NCBI RefSeq assembly: GCF_018991925.1
Contig: NW_024735226.1
Span: 21,759-85,758 of the forward strand
Direction: 5' to 3'
From: Homarus americanus
Taxonomy: Eukaryota; Arthropoda; Malacostraca; Decapoda; Nephropidae
DNA length: 64,000 nucleotides
In this document: piece by piece, positions 24,108 to 36,400 of the stretch
Numbering within the stretch: the stretch's first letter is position 1
Layout of the letters: each line of letters opens with the position of its first letter
Notes under the pieces: model-generated
What the model was told of the DNA's origin: nothing
The model's input: only the letters and a program-made list of their open reading frames with translations
Databases searched by the model: none
Translations under genes and position numbers: made by a program

Positions 24108-26600
24108 TAATCGCCTGCGGCGATTGCGCCCTCTTCATTCTTATTCACCTGCCGGTTAATCGCCAGTAAGGCGATAGCCACCACTCATTCTTATTGCCCC
24201 CCTGCGCCGTTAAGCACCGTAAGGGGTACCACTCATTCGTATTGCCCCTCTGCCGCCATTACGCCCGTAAAGGCAATTGCCTACTCATTTTCATTGTCCC
24301 TGGCTTCCGTTAATCGCCGTAAGCTATTGACCACTCATTCTTATTGCCCTCTGCGATGCATTAATCGCCGTAAGGCAATTGCCGCCACTCATTCTCATGC
24401 CCCCCTGCGGCGTTTCTTCCGTAGGCTGTCGCCACTCATTCTTGGCCCCCAGCCGCCGTTAATTGCCTGTAAGGCGATTGCTACCACTCATTCTTATTGC
24501 CCCTCTGCGTCGTTAATCGCCATGAGCGTTGCCCCCCTCATTCTTATCGGCCTCTTCGCCGTTATCGCCCATAAGGCGTTCCCCACTCATTCTTATTGCC
24601 TGCGTCGTTAATGCGCCGTAAGCGACTTTGCCTTCACTCATTCTTATCGCCCCTTCCGCCGTTAATGCCCGTAGCGATTGCCGCCACTCATTCTTATTGC
24701 TCCCCTGCGCGTCGTTAATCGCCAGTTAGGCGATTGCAGCCACTCATTATTATCGCCCCCCTGCCGCCGTTATCGCTACGGTGCTACCACTCATTCTTAT
24801 TGCCCCTCTTTGCGCCGTTAATCGCCCGTAAGCGATTGCGCCCACTCATTCTTATTGCCCCCTGCGTCGTTAATCGCCCGTAGGCTATTGCCGCCACTCA
24901 TTAATATCGCCCCGCCGCCGTTAATCGCCCATAAGGCGATTGCTGCCACTCATTCTTATTGCCCTCTGCCGTTAATCGCCCGTGGCGATTGCCGCCACTC
25001 ATCTTATTGCCCCCATGCCGCCGTTAATCGCCCGTGAGCTATTGCCACCACTCATTGTTATCGCCCCTGCCGCCGTTAATCGCCCGTAAAGGCGTTGCCG
25101 CCACTCATTCTTCGCCCCCTGCCGTTGTGTCGCCCGTAAAGCGTTGCGCCCACTCATTCTTATCGCCCCCTGCGCGTTAATCGCCCGTAAGGCGTTGCCG
25201 CCAATCGTGCCTAATGCCCCCTGCGCCGTTATCGCCTGTGGCGGTGCCACCACTCATTCTTATTGCCCCTCTGCCGCCGTTAATCGCCCGTTAAGGTACC
25301 GCCACTCATTCTTATTGCCCCCCTGCCGTCGTTAATCGCCCGTAGGTGATTGCCACCACTCATTCTAGTGAACCCTTATGCGCCTCTATCGCCCGTAAGC
25401 GTTGCCGCCACTCATCTTATTGCTCTCCTGCTGCCGTTAATCGCCAGTTGGCGTTAAGCCACTATCGCCCCCCCTGCTGCCGTTATTGCCCGTAGAGACG
25501 CGCCACTCATTCTTATCCTTGCGCGTTAATCGCCCGTGGCGTTGCCGCCACTCATTCTTATTGCCCCCTGCGCCGTTAATTGCCTCTAAGACGATTGCTA
25601 CCACTCATTCTTATTGCCCTCTGCGCCGTTGTCGCCCGTAAAGCGATGCCGCACTCATTCTTATTGCCCCCCTGCGTTATTACCGGCCGTAGGCCTATTG
25701 CCTACTCATTCGTTATCGCCCCGCCGCCGTTAATCGCCCATAAGGCGATTGCTACCACTCATTCTTATTGCCCCTCTGCGCCGTTAATCGTCCGTAAGCA
25801 GTCGCCACTCATTCTTATTGCCCCTTGCACTTGGTTGTCGCCCGTAAGCTATTGCGCCACTCATTCTTATCGCCCCCTGCGCCGTTAATCGCCCGTAAAG
25901 GCGATTGCCGCCACTCATTCTTACGCCCTCCTGCCGCCGTTAATCGCCCGTGGGCGATTGCCACCACTCGCTTCTTCCCCTGCCGCCGTTAATCGCCCGT
26001 GAGCGATTGCCGCCATCATTCTTAGTGCCCCCTGCGCCGTTATCGCCTGTGAACGATTGCCACCCTCTTCTTATTGCCCCTCTGCCGCCGTTATCGCGGT
26101 AAGGGGATTGCCGCACTCATTCTTATTGCCCCCCTGCGTCGTTAATAGCCCGTAAGGCATTGCCTGCCTCATTCTAATTGCCCCCCTGTCGCCTCTAATC
26201 GCCCGTGAAGGCGATTGCCACCATTCTAATTGCCCCTTGTCGCCTCTGTCGCCCGTAAGGCGATTGCGCCACTCATACTTATTGCTCTCCTGCCGCCGTT
26301 AATCGCCAGTTGGGCGTTGCGACCACCAATATTATCGCCCTCCTGCTGCCGTTAATCGCCCGTGGCGGAGGCACCACTCATTCTTATCGCCCTTGCACGC
26401 CGTTAATCGCCGTCGGGGTATTGCCGCCACTCATTCTTAGCCTTGCCGTCGTTAATCGCCTGGGCAATTGCCTACCACTCATTCTAATACTTGCCTTGTC
26501 GCCTCTAATCGCCCGTGAGCGTTGCGCCACTCATACTTATTGCTCTCCTGCGCCGTTAATCGCCAGTTGAAGCGTTGCGACCACTGTCATATCGCCCTCC
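24108..26600 (+). repeat. Mid-array module, copy 4, merging into GTCGCCTCTA / GCCAGTTG family
   Basis: The left 450 bp repeats copy 3 marker for marker (TTAAGCACC at 24211, GTTTCTTCC at 24412, CAGCCGCCGTTAATTGCC at about 24450). After that, a short higher-order series takes over: CATTCTAATTGCC with GTCGCCTCTA, then TTGCTCTCCTGC with GCCAGTTGG, then ATCGCCCTCCTGC with a short CGTGGCGG-type loop. Examples run from 25381-25500, 26189-26390 and 26499-26640. Confidence 0.7.
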
Positions 26601-29600
26601 TGCTGCCGTTATCGCCCGTGGCCGGGCGCCACTCATTCTTATCGCCCCTTGCTCGCCGTTAATCGCCCGTGAGGCGTTGCTGCTTTCATTCTTATTGCCC
26701 CTGCCGCCGTTAATGGCCCGTAAGGCGTTGCCGCCCTCATTCTTATCGCCCCCTGCCGCCGTTAATTGCCCGTAGGCAATTGCTCCACCACTCATTCTTA
26801 TTGCCTTCCTGCCGCCATTAATCGCCCGTAAGGCGATTGCCGCCACTCATTCTTATCGCCCCCTACCGCCGTTAATCGCCTGTAAGGCGGTACCCCTATT
26901 CTTATCGCCCCCTGCTGCCGTTAATCGCCCGTGAAATTGCCGCCACTCATTCATATCGCCCGCCTGCTGCCGTTAATCCGCGTAAGCGTGCGCTACCACT
27001 CACTCTTATTGCCCCCCTGCCACCGTTATCGGCCGTAAAGACGTGCTGCAACTCATTCTTATGCCCCTTTCGCCGTTAATCGCCCGCAAAACGGTACCGC
27101 CACTCATTCTTATCGCCCTGCTGCGTTAATTGCCCGTAAGCGGGCCGCCCACTCATTTCTTGCCCCTTGCGTTAATCGCCCGTAAAGCGTTGGCGCCACT
27201 ATTCTTATTGCTCCTGCGCCGTTAATTGCCGTGGCGGAAGCGCCACTCATTCTTATCGCCCCCTGCGTTAATAAGCCCGCAGGTGCCACTCATTCTTCAG
27301 CCTTTTCGCCCGTAAGGCCATTGCCGCCATTCATTCTTTGCCACCTCCTGCTGTTAATCGCCGGTAAAGCGTTGCCTCCCTCATTCTTATTGCCCTACGC
27401 GTTAATCGCCCGTAAGCGTTGCCGCCACTCATTCCTATTGCCCCCCTGCCACCTTTATTCGCCCGTAAAACGTTGCCGCCACTCATTCTTATTGCCCCCT
27501 TGCCGACGTTAATCGTCCGTAAGGCGCATTGCGCCACTCATTCTCATTGCCCCCCTGCTGCCGTTAATCACCCGTAAGGCGTTGCCGGCACTCATTCTGT
27601 GCCCCTCTGCCGCCGTTAATCGCCAGGCGATTGCGCCACTCATTCTTATTGCCCCCTGCGTCGTTAATCGCCCGTGAGGTGATTGCCACCACTCATTCTA
27701 ATTGCCCTCTGCGTTTAATCGCCAGAGCGATTGCCGCCACATTCTTATTGCCGTCGTTAATCGCCGTAGGTGATTGCCACCACTCATTCTAATTGCCCCC
27801 TGGCCGTTAAACCGGTAAGCGATTGCAGCCCTCGTATTATCGCCCTCCTGCTGCCGTTAATTCCCGTAAGGCAGCCGCCACTCATTCTTATCGCCCCCTG
27901 CTGCCGTTAATCGCCCGTAAAGTGATTGCCGCCACTCATTCTTATTGCCCCTGCCGCGTTATCGCCCGTGAAGCAATTGCCGCCACTCATTCTTATTGCC
28001 CCCTGCCGCCATTAATCGCCAAGGCGATGCTGCAACTTCATTCTTATTGCCCCCTACCGCGTTAATCGCGCAGGTGATTGCCGCCACTCATTCTTGCCCC
28101 CCTGCGCAGTTAATTGCCCGTAAAACCAGTGCCACTCATTCTTATTGCCTTCCTGCCGCCATTAATCGGCCGTAAGCGTTGCCGCCACTCATTCTTATCG
28201 CCCCCTACCGCCGTTAAGTAACCCGGCGGGATTGCCGCCACTCATTCTTATTGCCCCCTGCCGCCGTGTCGCCCGTAGCGTTGCGCCACTCATCGCCCTC
28301 TGCGTTAATCGCCCACCGAGCAGTAGCCCACTCATTCTTATTGCCCCCTGCGCCATTAATCGCCCGTAGGCGGTGCTGGCTTCATTCTTATTGCCCCCTG
28401 CCGCCGTTAATCGCCCGCAAAGGCGATGCGCCCTCATTCTTATCGCCCTCTGCGCGTTAATTGTCCGTAAAGGCAGTACTGCACCACTCATTCTTATTGC
28501 CTTCCTGCGCCGTATCCGCGCGTAAGGCGTTGCCGCCACTCATTCTTATCGCCCCTACGCCGTTAATCGCCTGTAAGGCGTTGCCCCATTCTTTATCGCC
28601 CCCTGCCGCCGTTAATCGCCCGTGAAGTTGCGCCACTCATTCATATCCCCCCTGCTGCGTTAATCGGCCGTGAGCTGGTGCTGCCACTCACTCTTATCGC
28701 CCCCCTGCCACCGATTATCGGCGTGAGCGGTGCTGCCTTTCATTCTTATTGCCCCCTGCCGCCGTTATCGCCCGCAAAGGCGATTGCGCCCACTCATTCT
28801 TATCGCCCCGCGTTAATCGCCTGTAAGCGTGCGCTACTCATTCTTATCGCCCCCTGCGCTGCGTTAATGGCCCGTAAAGCTATTGCCTACTCATTCTTGT
28901 GCCCCTCTGCCTGGTTTCACCCGTAAGGCGATTGCGCCACTCATTCTTATTGCCACCTACGTTAATGCGCCCGTAAGGCGTTGCCACCACTCATTCTTAT
29001 TGCCCACCTGCCGCCGTTAATCGCTGCAAAGGCAGTACGCCACTCATTCCCTATTGCCCCCCTGCGCCTTTGTTCGCCCGTGAGGCCACTCATTCTTGGC
29101 CCCTTGCTCGCGTTAATAGCCTTTCGGCGTTGCGCTTCTCATTCTTATTCACCTGCGCCCATTAATCGCCGTAAAGGCTTCGCCACTCATTCTTGTGCCC
29201 CTCTGCCGCCATTATCGCCCGTAAAAGGCAATTCGCCACTCATTCTCATTGCCCCCTGCCGGCGTTAATCGCCCGTGAGCGATTGCCGCCACTCATTCTT
29301 ATCGCCGCCTGCACGCTGTTAATCGCCCATAAGCGGTTACGCCTCATTCTTATCGCCCCCCTGCCGCCGTTAATCGCCTGTGGGCAATTGCTACCACTCA
29401 TTCTTATTGCCCCTCTACCGTCGTTAATCGCCCGTAAGCGTTGCCCACTCATTCTTATCGCCCCTTCGCGTTAATAAGCCGCCAAAGGCGGTTGCGCCAC
29501 TCATTCTTATTGCTCTCTGCCACCGTTTGTCGCCCGTAAAGCGATTGCCGCTTCATTCTTATTGCCCCCCTGCTGCCGTCGTTAATCGCCGTAATGCGAT

Positions 29601-32600
29601 TGCCACCACTCATTCTAATTGCCCCCTGCGCCTTCAGCGCCATGCGATTGCCGCCCCACCTTGTTGCTCTCCTGCACGCCGTTAATCGCCAGTTGAAGCG
29701 ATTGCAGCCACTCATTATTACCGCCCCCTGCCGCCGTTAATCGCCTGTAAGGCGATTGCCACTCATTCTGTCGCCCCCTTCGCCGTTAATCGCCCGCAAA
29801 GGCGGTTGCCGCCACTACATTCTTATTGCTCTCTGCGCCATTAATCGCCCGTAAGCGTTGCTCAACTTTCATTCTTATTGCCCCCTGCGCCGTTAATCGC
29901 TCAAAGGCATTGCCGCCACTCATTCTTATCGCCCCCTGCGCCGTTAATTGCCCGTAAGGCAATTGCTGCCCATATTCTTATTGCCTTCCTGCCGCCATTA
30001 ATCGCCCGTAAGGCGTTGCCGCCTCTCATTCTTATCGCCCTGCCGTTAATCGCCCGTGGCGATTGCCGCCACTCATTCTTATTGCCCCCTGCCTGCCGTT
30101 AATCGCCCGTGAGCGTTGCCGCCACTCGTACTATTACTGCCGGCATTCGCCGCATAGGCGATTACCGCCACTCATTCTTATTGCCACCTTGCTGGGCGTT
30201 AATCGCCCGTAGGCGGTGCCTGCTCATTCTCATTGCCCCCTGCTGCCGTTAATCACCCGTAGGGCGTTGCGCCACTCATTCTTATTGCCCTCTGCCGCCG
30301 TTAATCGCCCGTGGCGTTGCCGCCACTCATTCTTATTGCCCCCCTGCCTGCGCCGGTAATCCCGAGTAAGGCGATTGCAGCCACTCATTATTATCGCCCT
30401 CCTGCCGCCGTTAATTGCCCGTAGGCTAAAGCCGCCACTCATTCTTATCGCCCCCTGCCGCCGTTTAATCGCCCCGTGGCGATTGCCGCTCATTCTTGTG
30501 CCCCCACGTTGTCTCCCGTAAAGCGGTACGCCACTCATTATATTGCCCCCTGCATTAATCGCCCGTAAGGCGTTGCTGCTGCTTTCATTCTTATCGCCCC
30601 CCTGCCGCCGTTAATTGCCCGTAATCAGTTGCCCACTCATTCTTATTGCCACCCTGCTGCTGTGTCGCCTTACCGGCGTTACACCACCATTCTTATTGCC
30701 CACCTGCGCTGTTAATCGCCCGTAAGGCGATTGCGCCCTCATTCCTATTGCCCCCCCTGCTCCTTTATTCGCCGTGGTGCCTCCACTCATTCTTGTTGCC
30801 CCTCTGCATGCGTTAATCGCCCGTAAGCGGTGCCGCCACTCATTCTTATTGCCCCCTGCTGTTGTTAATCGCCCGTGAAGCGATGCCACCCTCATTCTAA
30901 TGCCCCTGCCGCCGTTAATCGCCGTATGCGATTGCCTGCACTCATTCTTATTGCTCTCCTGCGCCGTTAATCGGTTAAAGGCGTTACGCTCCACTCATTA
31001 TTATCGCCCCCTGCCGCCGTTAATCGCCGTAAGCGATTGCCGCCACTATTTCCTTTGCCCCCCTGCCGCCGTTAATCGCTTTCGTGGCGTTACGCCACTC
31101 ATTCTTATCGCCCCCTGCACGCAATTGCCCGTAAAACCTGCTACCACTCATTCTTATTGCCTTCTGCCGCCATTAATCGCCGTAAGGCGTTGCCGCCACT
31201 TGTTCTTATGGCCCCCCTGCCCAATCGCCCTAGGCGTTGCAGCCACTTCATTCTTATTGCCCCCCTGCCGCCGTTAATCGCCCGTGGGCGATTGCGCCAC
31301 TCATTCTTATTGCCCCTTTCGCCGTTGTCGCCCTGTGCGGCGATTACCGCCTCTCATTCTTATTGCCCCTCTGCGTCGTTAATCGCCCGTAAGGCGTTGC
31401 TTACTCGTGCTTTCGCCCCTTCGCCGTTAATCGCCCGTAAGGGCGGTTACGCCACTCATTCTTATTGCTCCTCTACGCTTTTATCGCCCGTAAAGCGATT
31501 GTCGCCACTCATTCTTATTGCCCCCTGCTGTCGTTAATCCCCGTAAAGCGTTGCTCACTCATTCTTTGCTCTCCTGCCGCCGTTAATCGCGGTGGGTAAT
31601 TACCTTCATATTATCGCCCCCTGCCGCCGTTAATCACCTGTAAGGCGATTGCTACCACTCATTCTTATTGCCTCTGCGTCGTTAGTCGCCCGTGAGGCAT
31701 TGCCCCCACATTCTTATCGCGCCCCTTCCGCCGTTAATCGCCCATAAGGCGTTAACGCCTCATTCTTGTGCTCCTCTGCATGGTTTCGCCGTAAAAGCGT
31801 TGCGCCACTCATTCTTATTGCTCCTCTGCCGCCGTTAATCGCCCGTATGGCGCTTGCCACCACTCATTCTTATTGCTCCCCTGCCGTCGTTAATCTTCCG
31901 TAGGCGTTGCCACCACATTTCTAATTGCCCCCTTCGCCTTTATGCGTCGTAAGCGTTGCCGCTACTCATTTCCTTGTTGCTCTCCTGCTCGCCGTTAATC
32001 GCCAGTTGAGGCGATTGCAGCCACTCATTATTATCGCCCCTGCGCCGTTAATCGCCTGTAAGACGGTTGCTGCCACTCATTCTTGTTGCCTCTCTTGGTG
32101 GTTAATAGCGTGGCGTTTGCCCCACTCATTCTTATAGCCTTTCTTCGCCGTTAATCGCCGCCGGCGGTGCGCCCTTTCTTATTGTGCTCCCATGCGCCGT
32201 TAATCGCCGTGGCGGTTGCACCACTCATTCTTGTGCTCTCTGCGCCGTTATCGCCGTAGCGTTGCGCCACTCATCTTATTGTCTCGCTGCCGCCGTTACT
32301 CGCCCGTGAGCTGGCCCGCCACTCGTTCTTATCGCCCCCTGCCGCGTTGTCGCCGTGGGCGTTGCAGCCACTAATTGTATAGCCCTGCGCCGTTAATCTT
32401 GCCGTGGGCGTTGCGGATAATTGTAGTGCCCCCTGCGCCGTTGTCGCCTGTAGACGATTGCCACCACTCATTCTTGTTGCCCTCTGCCGCCGTTTGTCGC
32501 CCGTGGGCATTGCCTAACTCATTCTTGTTGCCTCCTGCGTGGTTAATAGCCGTAAGGCGTTGCATCGCTAATTCTGTTGCCCCTGTCGTTTTCGCCCGCA

Positions 32601-35600
32601 AGGCGTTGCCACTCATGCTTATTGCTCTCTGCCGCCGTGTAATCGCCAGTTGGGCGTTGAGGCCACTGTAAATATCGCCCCCTACTGTTGTTAATTGCGT
32701 AAGGCGGAAGCCGCCACTCATTCTTATCTTGCCGCGGCCGTTAATCGCCCGTAGGCGATTTTTTCGCCACTCATTCTTATTGCCCCCCCGCGATTAATTG
32801 CCGTGGGCGAAGCCACCACTCATTTCTATGCTTCCCCTGCCCCGTTAATCGCCTGTAAGGCGTTGCCGCCACTCATTCTTATTGCCCTCTCTGCGTCGTT
32901 AATCGCCCGTAAGGCGATTGCCCACTCATTCTTATCGCCCCCTTCCGCCGTTAATGCCCGCAAGGCGTTGCCGCCACTCATTCTTATTGCTCCTCTACCG
33001 CCGTTTGTCGCCGTAAGGAGTGTCGCCACTCATTCTTATTGCCCCCCTGCTGTCGTTAATCCCCCGTGAAGCGTTCCCGCCACTCATTCTTATTGCTCTC
33101 CTGCCGCCTTGTCGCCAGTGGCGATTGCCTTCATTATTATCGCCCCCCTGCACGCCGTTAATCACCTGTAAAGGCGATTTTTGCCACTCATTCTTATTGC
33201 CCTCTGCCGTCGTTGTCGCCGTAAGGCGATTGCCGCCACTCATTCTTATTCGCCCCCCTTCGCCGTTAATTCGCCCGTAAGGCGATTGCCGCCACTCATT
33301 CTTATTGCCCTCTGCCGCCGTTGTGTCGCCCGTAAAGCGATGCCGCCACCATTCTTTTGCTCCTCTGCAGCCGTTAATCGCCCGTAGCGCGATTGCCTGC
33401 TCATTCTATTGCTCCTGCCGCCGTTAATCGCCCGTAAAGCGTTGCCTGCTCATTCTTATTGCCCCCTTCCGCCTTGTCGCCCGTAAGGCATTGCCTTACT
33501 CATTCTTATTGCTCTCCGCCGTTAATCGCCAGTTGGGCGTGCAGCCACTCATTATTATCGCCCCCCTGCCGCCGTTAATCGCCTGTAGACGTTGCTACCA
33601 CTCATTCTTATTGCCCTCTGCGTGGTTTCGCCCGTAAAGGCGTTTGCTACTCATTCTTATCGCCCCCTTCGCCGTTAATCGCCCGTAAGGCGATTGCGCC
33701 GCTCATTCTTGTTCTCCCCCTTACGCGTTATCGCCCGTGGCGTTGCCGCCACTCATTCTTATTGCTCCTCTGCCGCCGTTAATCGCCCGTAAGCGATTGC
33801 CGCCACTCATTCTTATCCTGCGCCTGCGTTAATCGCCCGTAAGGCTATTGCCGCCACTCATTCTTATCGCCCCCTGCCGCCGTTAATCGCCCGTAAGGCG
33901 TTGCCGCCTCATTCTTATCGCCCCCTGCCGCCGTTAATCGCCCGTAAGGCGATTGCCGCAATCATTCTTATTGCCCCCCTGCCGCCGTTAATCGCCCGTA
34001 AGGCGATTGCCACCACTCATTCTTATTGCCCTCTGCCGCCGTTTATCGCCCGTAGAGCGTTGCCGGCTTCATTCTTGTTGCCCCCTGCCGTCGTTAATCG
34101 CCCGTAAGGCGTTGCCACCACTCATTCTTATTGCCCCCTGTCGCTAATCAGCCGTAAGGCGATTGCCTTTCCCTTGTCTCTCCTGCCGTTAATTCGCCAG
34201 TTAGGCGGTGCGACCCTGTATCGCCCCCTGCCGTTAATCGCCCGTGGCGAGCCGCCACCATTCTTATTGCCCCTTGCTGCCGTTAATCGCCCGTGGGCGT
34301 TGCCGCCCTTTCATTCTTATTGCCCCCCTGCCGCCGTTAATCGCCCGTAAGGCGGTAGCCTGCTCATTTTTATCGCCCCTGCCGCCGTTAATCGCCGTAA
34401 GGCGTTGCCGCCACTCATTCTTATTGCCCACCTGCCGCCGTTAATAGCCCGTAAGCGGTGCCGCCACTCATTCTTATTTTCCCTGCCGCCATTATTCGCC
34501 CGTAAGGCGATTGCCTACTCATTCTTATTGCCACCCTGCTGCGCCGTTAATCGCCGGTAAGGCGGTGCCACCTTCATTCTTATCGCCCCCTGCCGCCGTT
34601 AATCGCCCGTAAGGCGATTGCCGCCATCATTCTTATTGCCCCCCCTGCCGCCGTTAATCGCCGTAAGGCGATTGCTGCCACTCATTCTGTGCCCCTTGCC
34701 GCTTTAATCGCCGTAAGGCGATTGCCGCCACTCATTCTTATTGCCCCCCTTGCTGCCGTTAATCGCCCGTGAGGCGATTGCGCCACTCATTCTTATTGCC
34801 CTCTGCCGTCGTTAATCGCCCGTAAGGCGGTGCCGCCACTCATTCTTATTGCCTTCCGCCGTTGTTTCGCCCGTGTAAGGCGATTGCGCCACTCATTCTT
34901 ATTGCTTGCCGTGCGTTAATCTTCCGTAAGGCGATTGCCGCCACTCATTCTTATTGCCCCCTGCGCGTTAATCGCCCGTGTGTTGCCGCCACTCATTCTT
35001 ATTGCGCTCTGCCGCCGTTGTCGCCGTAAGGCGTTGCCGCCACTCATTCTTGCCCCCCCTTCCGTCGTTATCACCTGTAAGGCGATTGCCACCACTCATT
35101 CTAATTGCCCCCTGCCGCCGTTAATCGCCCGTGAAGGCGATGCTGCCACTCATTCTTATTGCTCTCCTGCGCCGTTAATCGCCAGTAAGGCGGTGCAGCC
35201 AATAATTCTTATCGCCCCCTACGCCGTTAATTGCCCGCTTAAGCGAAAGCCGCCTCATTCTTATCACCCCCTGCCGCCGTTAATCGCCCGTAAGGCGTTG
35301 CCGTTACTCATTCTTATTGCCCCTGCCGCCGTTAATCGCCCGTAAGGTGATTGCGCACTCATTCTTATCGCTCCCCCTACGCCGTTAATCGCCCGTGAGG
35401 CGATTGCCACCACTCATTCTTATTGCCCTCTGCGCGTTAATCACCCGTAAGCGTTGCCGCTCGCACATTCTTATCGCCCTTACCGCTGTTAATCGCCCGT
35501 AAGGGAATTGCCGCCACTCATTCTTATTGCCCCCTGCTGCCGTTAATCGCCCGTATTAAGAACTATTACGCCACTCTTATCGCCCCCACTGCGTTAATCG

Positions 35601-36400
35601 CCCGTAAAGCGTTGCCGCCACTCATTCTTATCGCCCTTTGCCTGCAGTTAATCTCCCATAAGAGCGATTGCCGCCACTCATTCTTATCGCCCCTTTGCCA
35701 CAGTTTCTCCGTAAGGCGATTGCCACCACTCATTCTTATTGCCTCCCTGCCGTTAATTGCCCGTAAGGCGAGCGGCCACTCATTCGTGTCGTCCCCATGC
35801 GCGCCGTTAATCGCCCGTGAGGCGGTTGCCTCCACTCATTCTTATTGCCCTCTCTGCGCCGTTAATCACCGTAATGCGTTGCCGCCACTCATTCTTATCG
35901 CCCCACACGCTGTTATCGCCGTAAAGCGTTGCGCCATCATTCTTGCCCCCTACGCCGTTACTCGCCCGCAAAGCTATGCCGCCACTCATTCTTTCGCCCC
36001 CACTGCGCCGTTAATCGCCCGAATGCGTTGCCGCCACTCATTCTTATTCCCCCTGCCGCCGTTAATCGCCCGTAAAGCGTTGCCGCCACTATTCTTATCG
36101 CCCTTTGCCGTTAATCTCCCGTAAGGCGTGCCACCACCTCATTCGTATCGTCCCCATGCCGCCGTTGTCGCCCGTGGCGGTGCCACTACTCATTCTTATT
36201 GCCCCCTTACGCCGTTAATCGCCCGTAAGGCGATTGCCGCCACTTTCATTCTTATCCGCCCCGGCGCTGTTAATCGCCCGTAAGGCGTTGCTGCCCCATT
36301 CTTATTGCTCTCCTGCGCTGTTAATCGCCAGTAAAGCGATTGCAGCCACTCGTGTTTTGCCCCCTGCGTCGTTAATTGCCCGTAGGCGAAAAGCCATTCA
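26601..36400 (+). repeat. Satellite rich in three-monomer GCCAGT / ATTATTATCG haplotype
   Basis: A linked series recurs. First comes TTGCTCTCCTGC with TCGCCAGTTG or TCGCCAGTAA and TTGCAGCC. Next is CACTCATTATTATCGCC with TTAATTGCC. Last is an arm ending GAAAGCC, GGAAGCC or similar. Marker GCCAGT positions include 29688, 32001, 32645, 33528, 34196, 35183 and 36328. Between them lie TATTGCC-type units, CTAATTGCC units and TTCCTGCC units followed by CCATTAATC. From 33.8 to 35.5 kb units are closer to the reference. No non-satellite sequence is seen. Confidence 0.72.
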
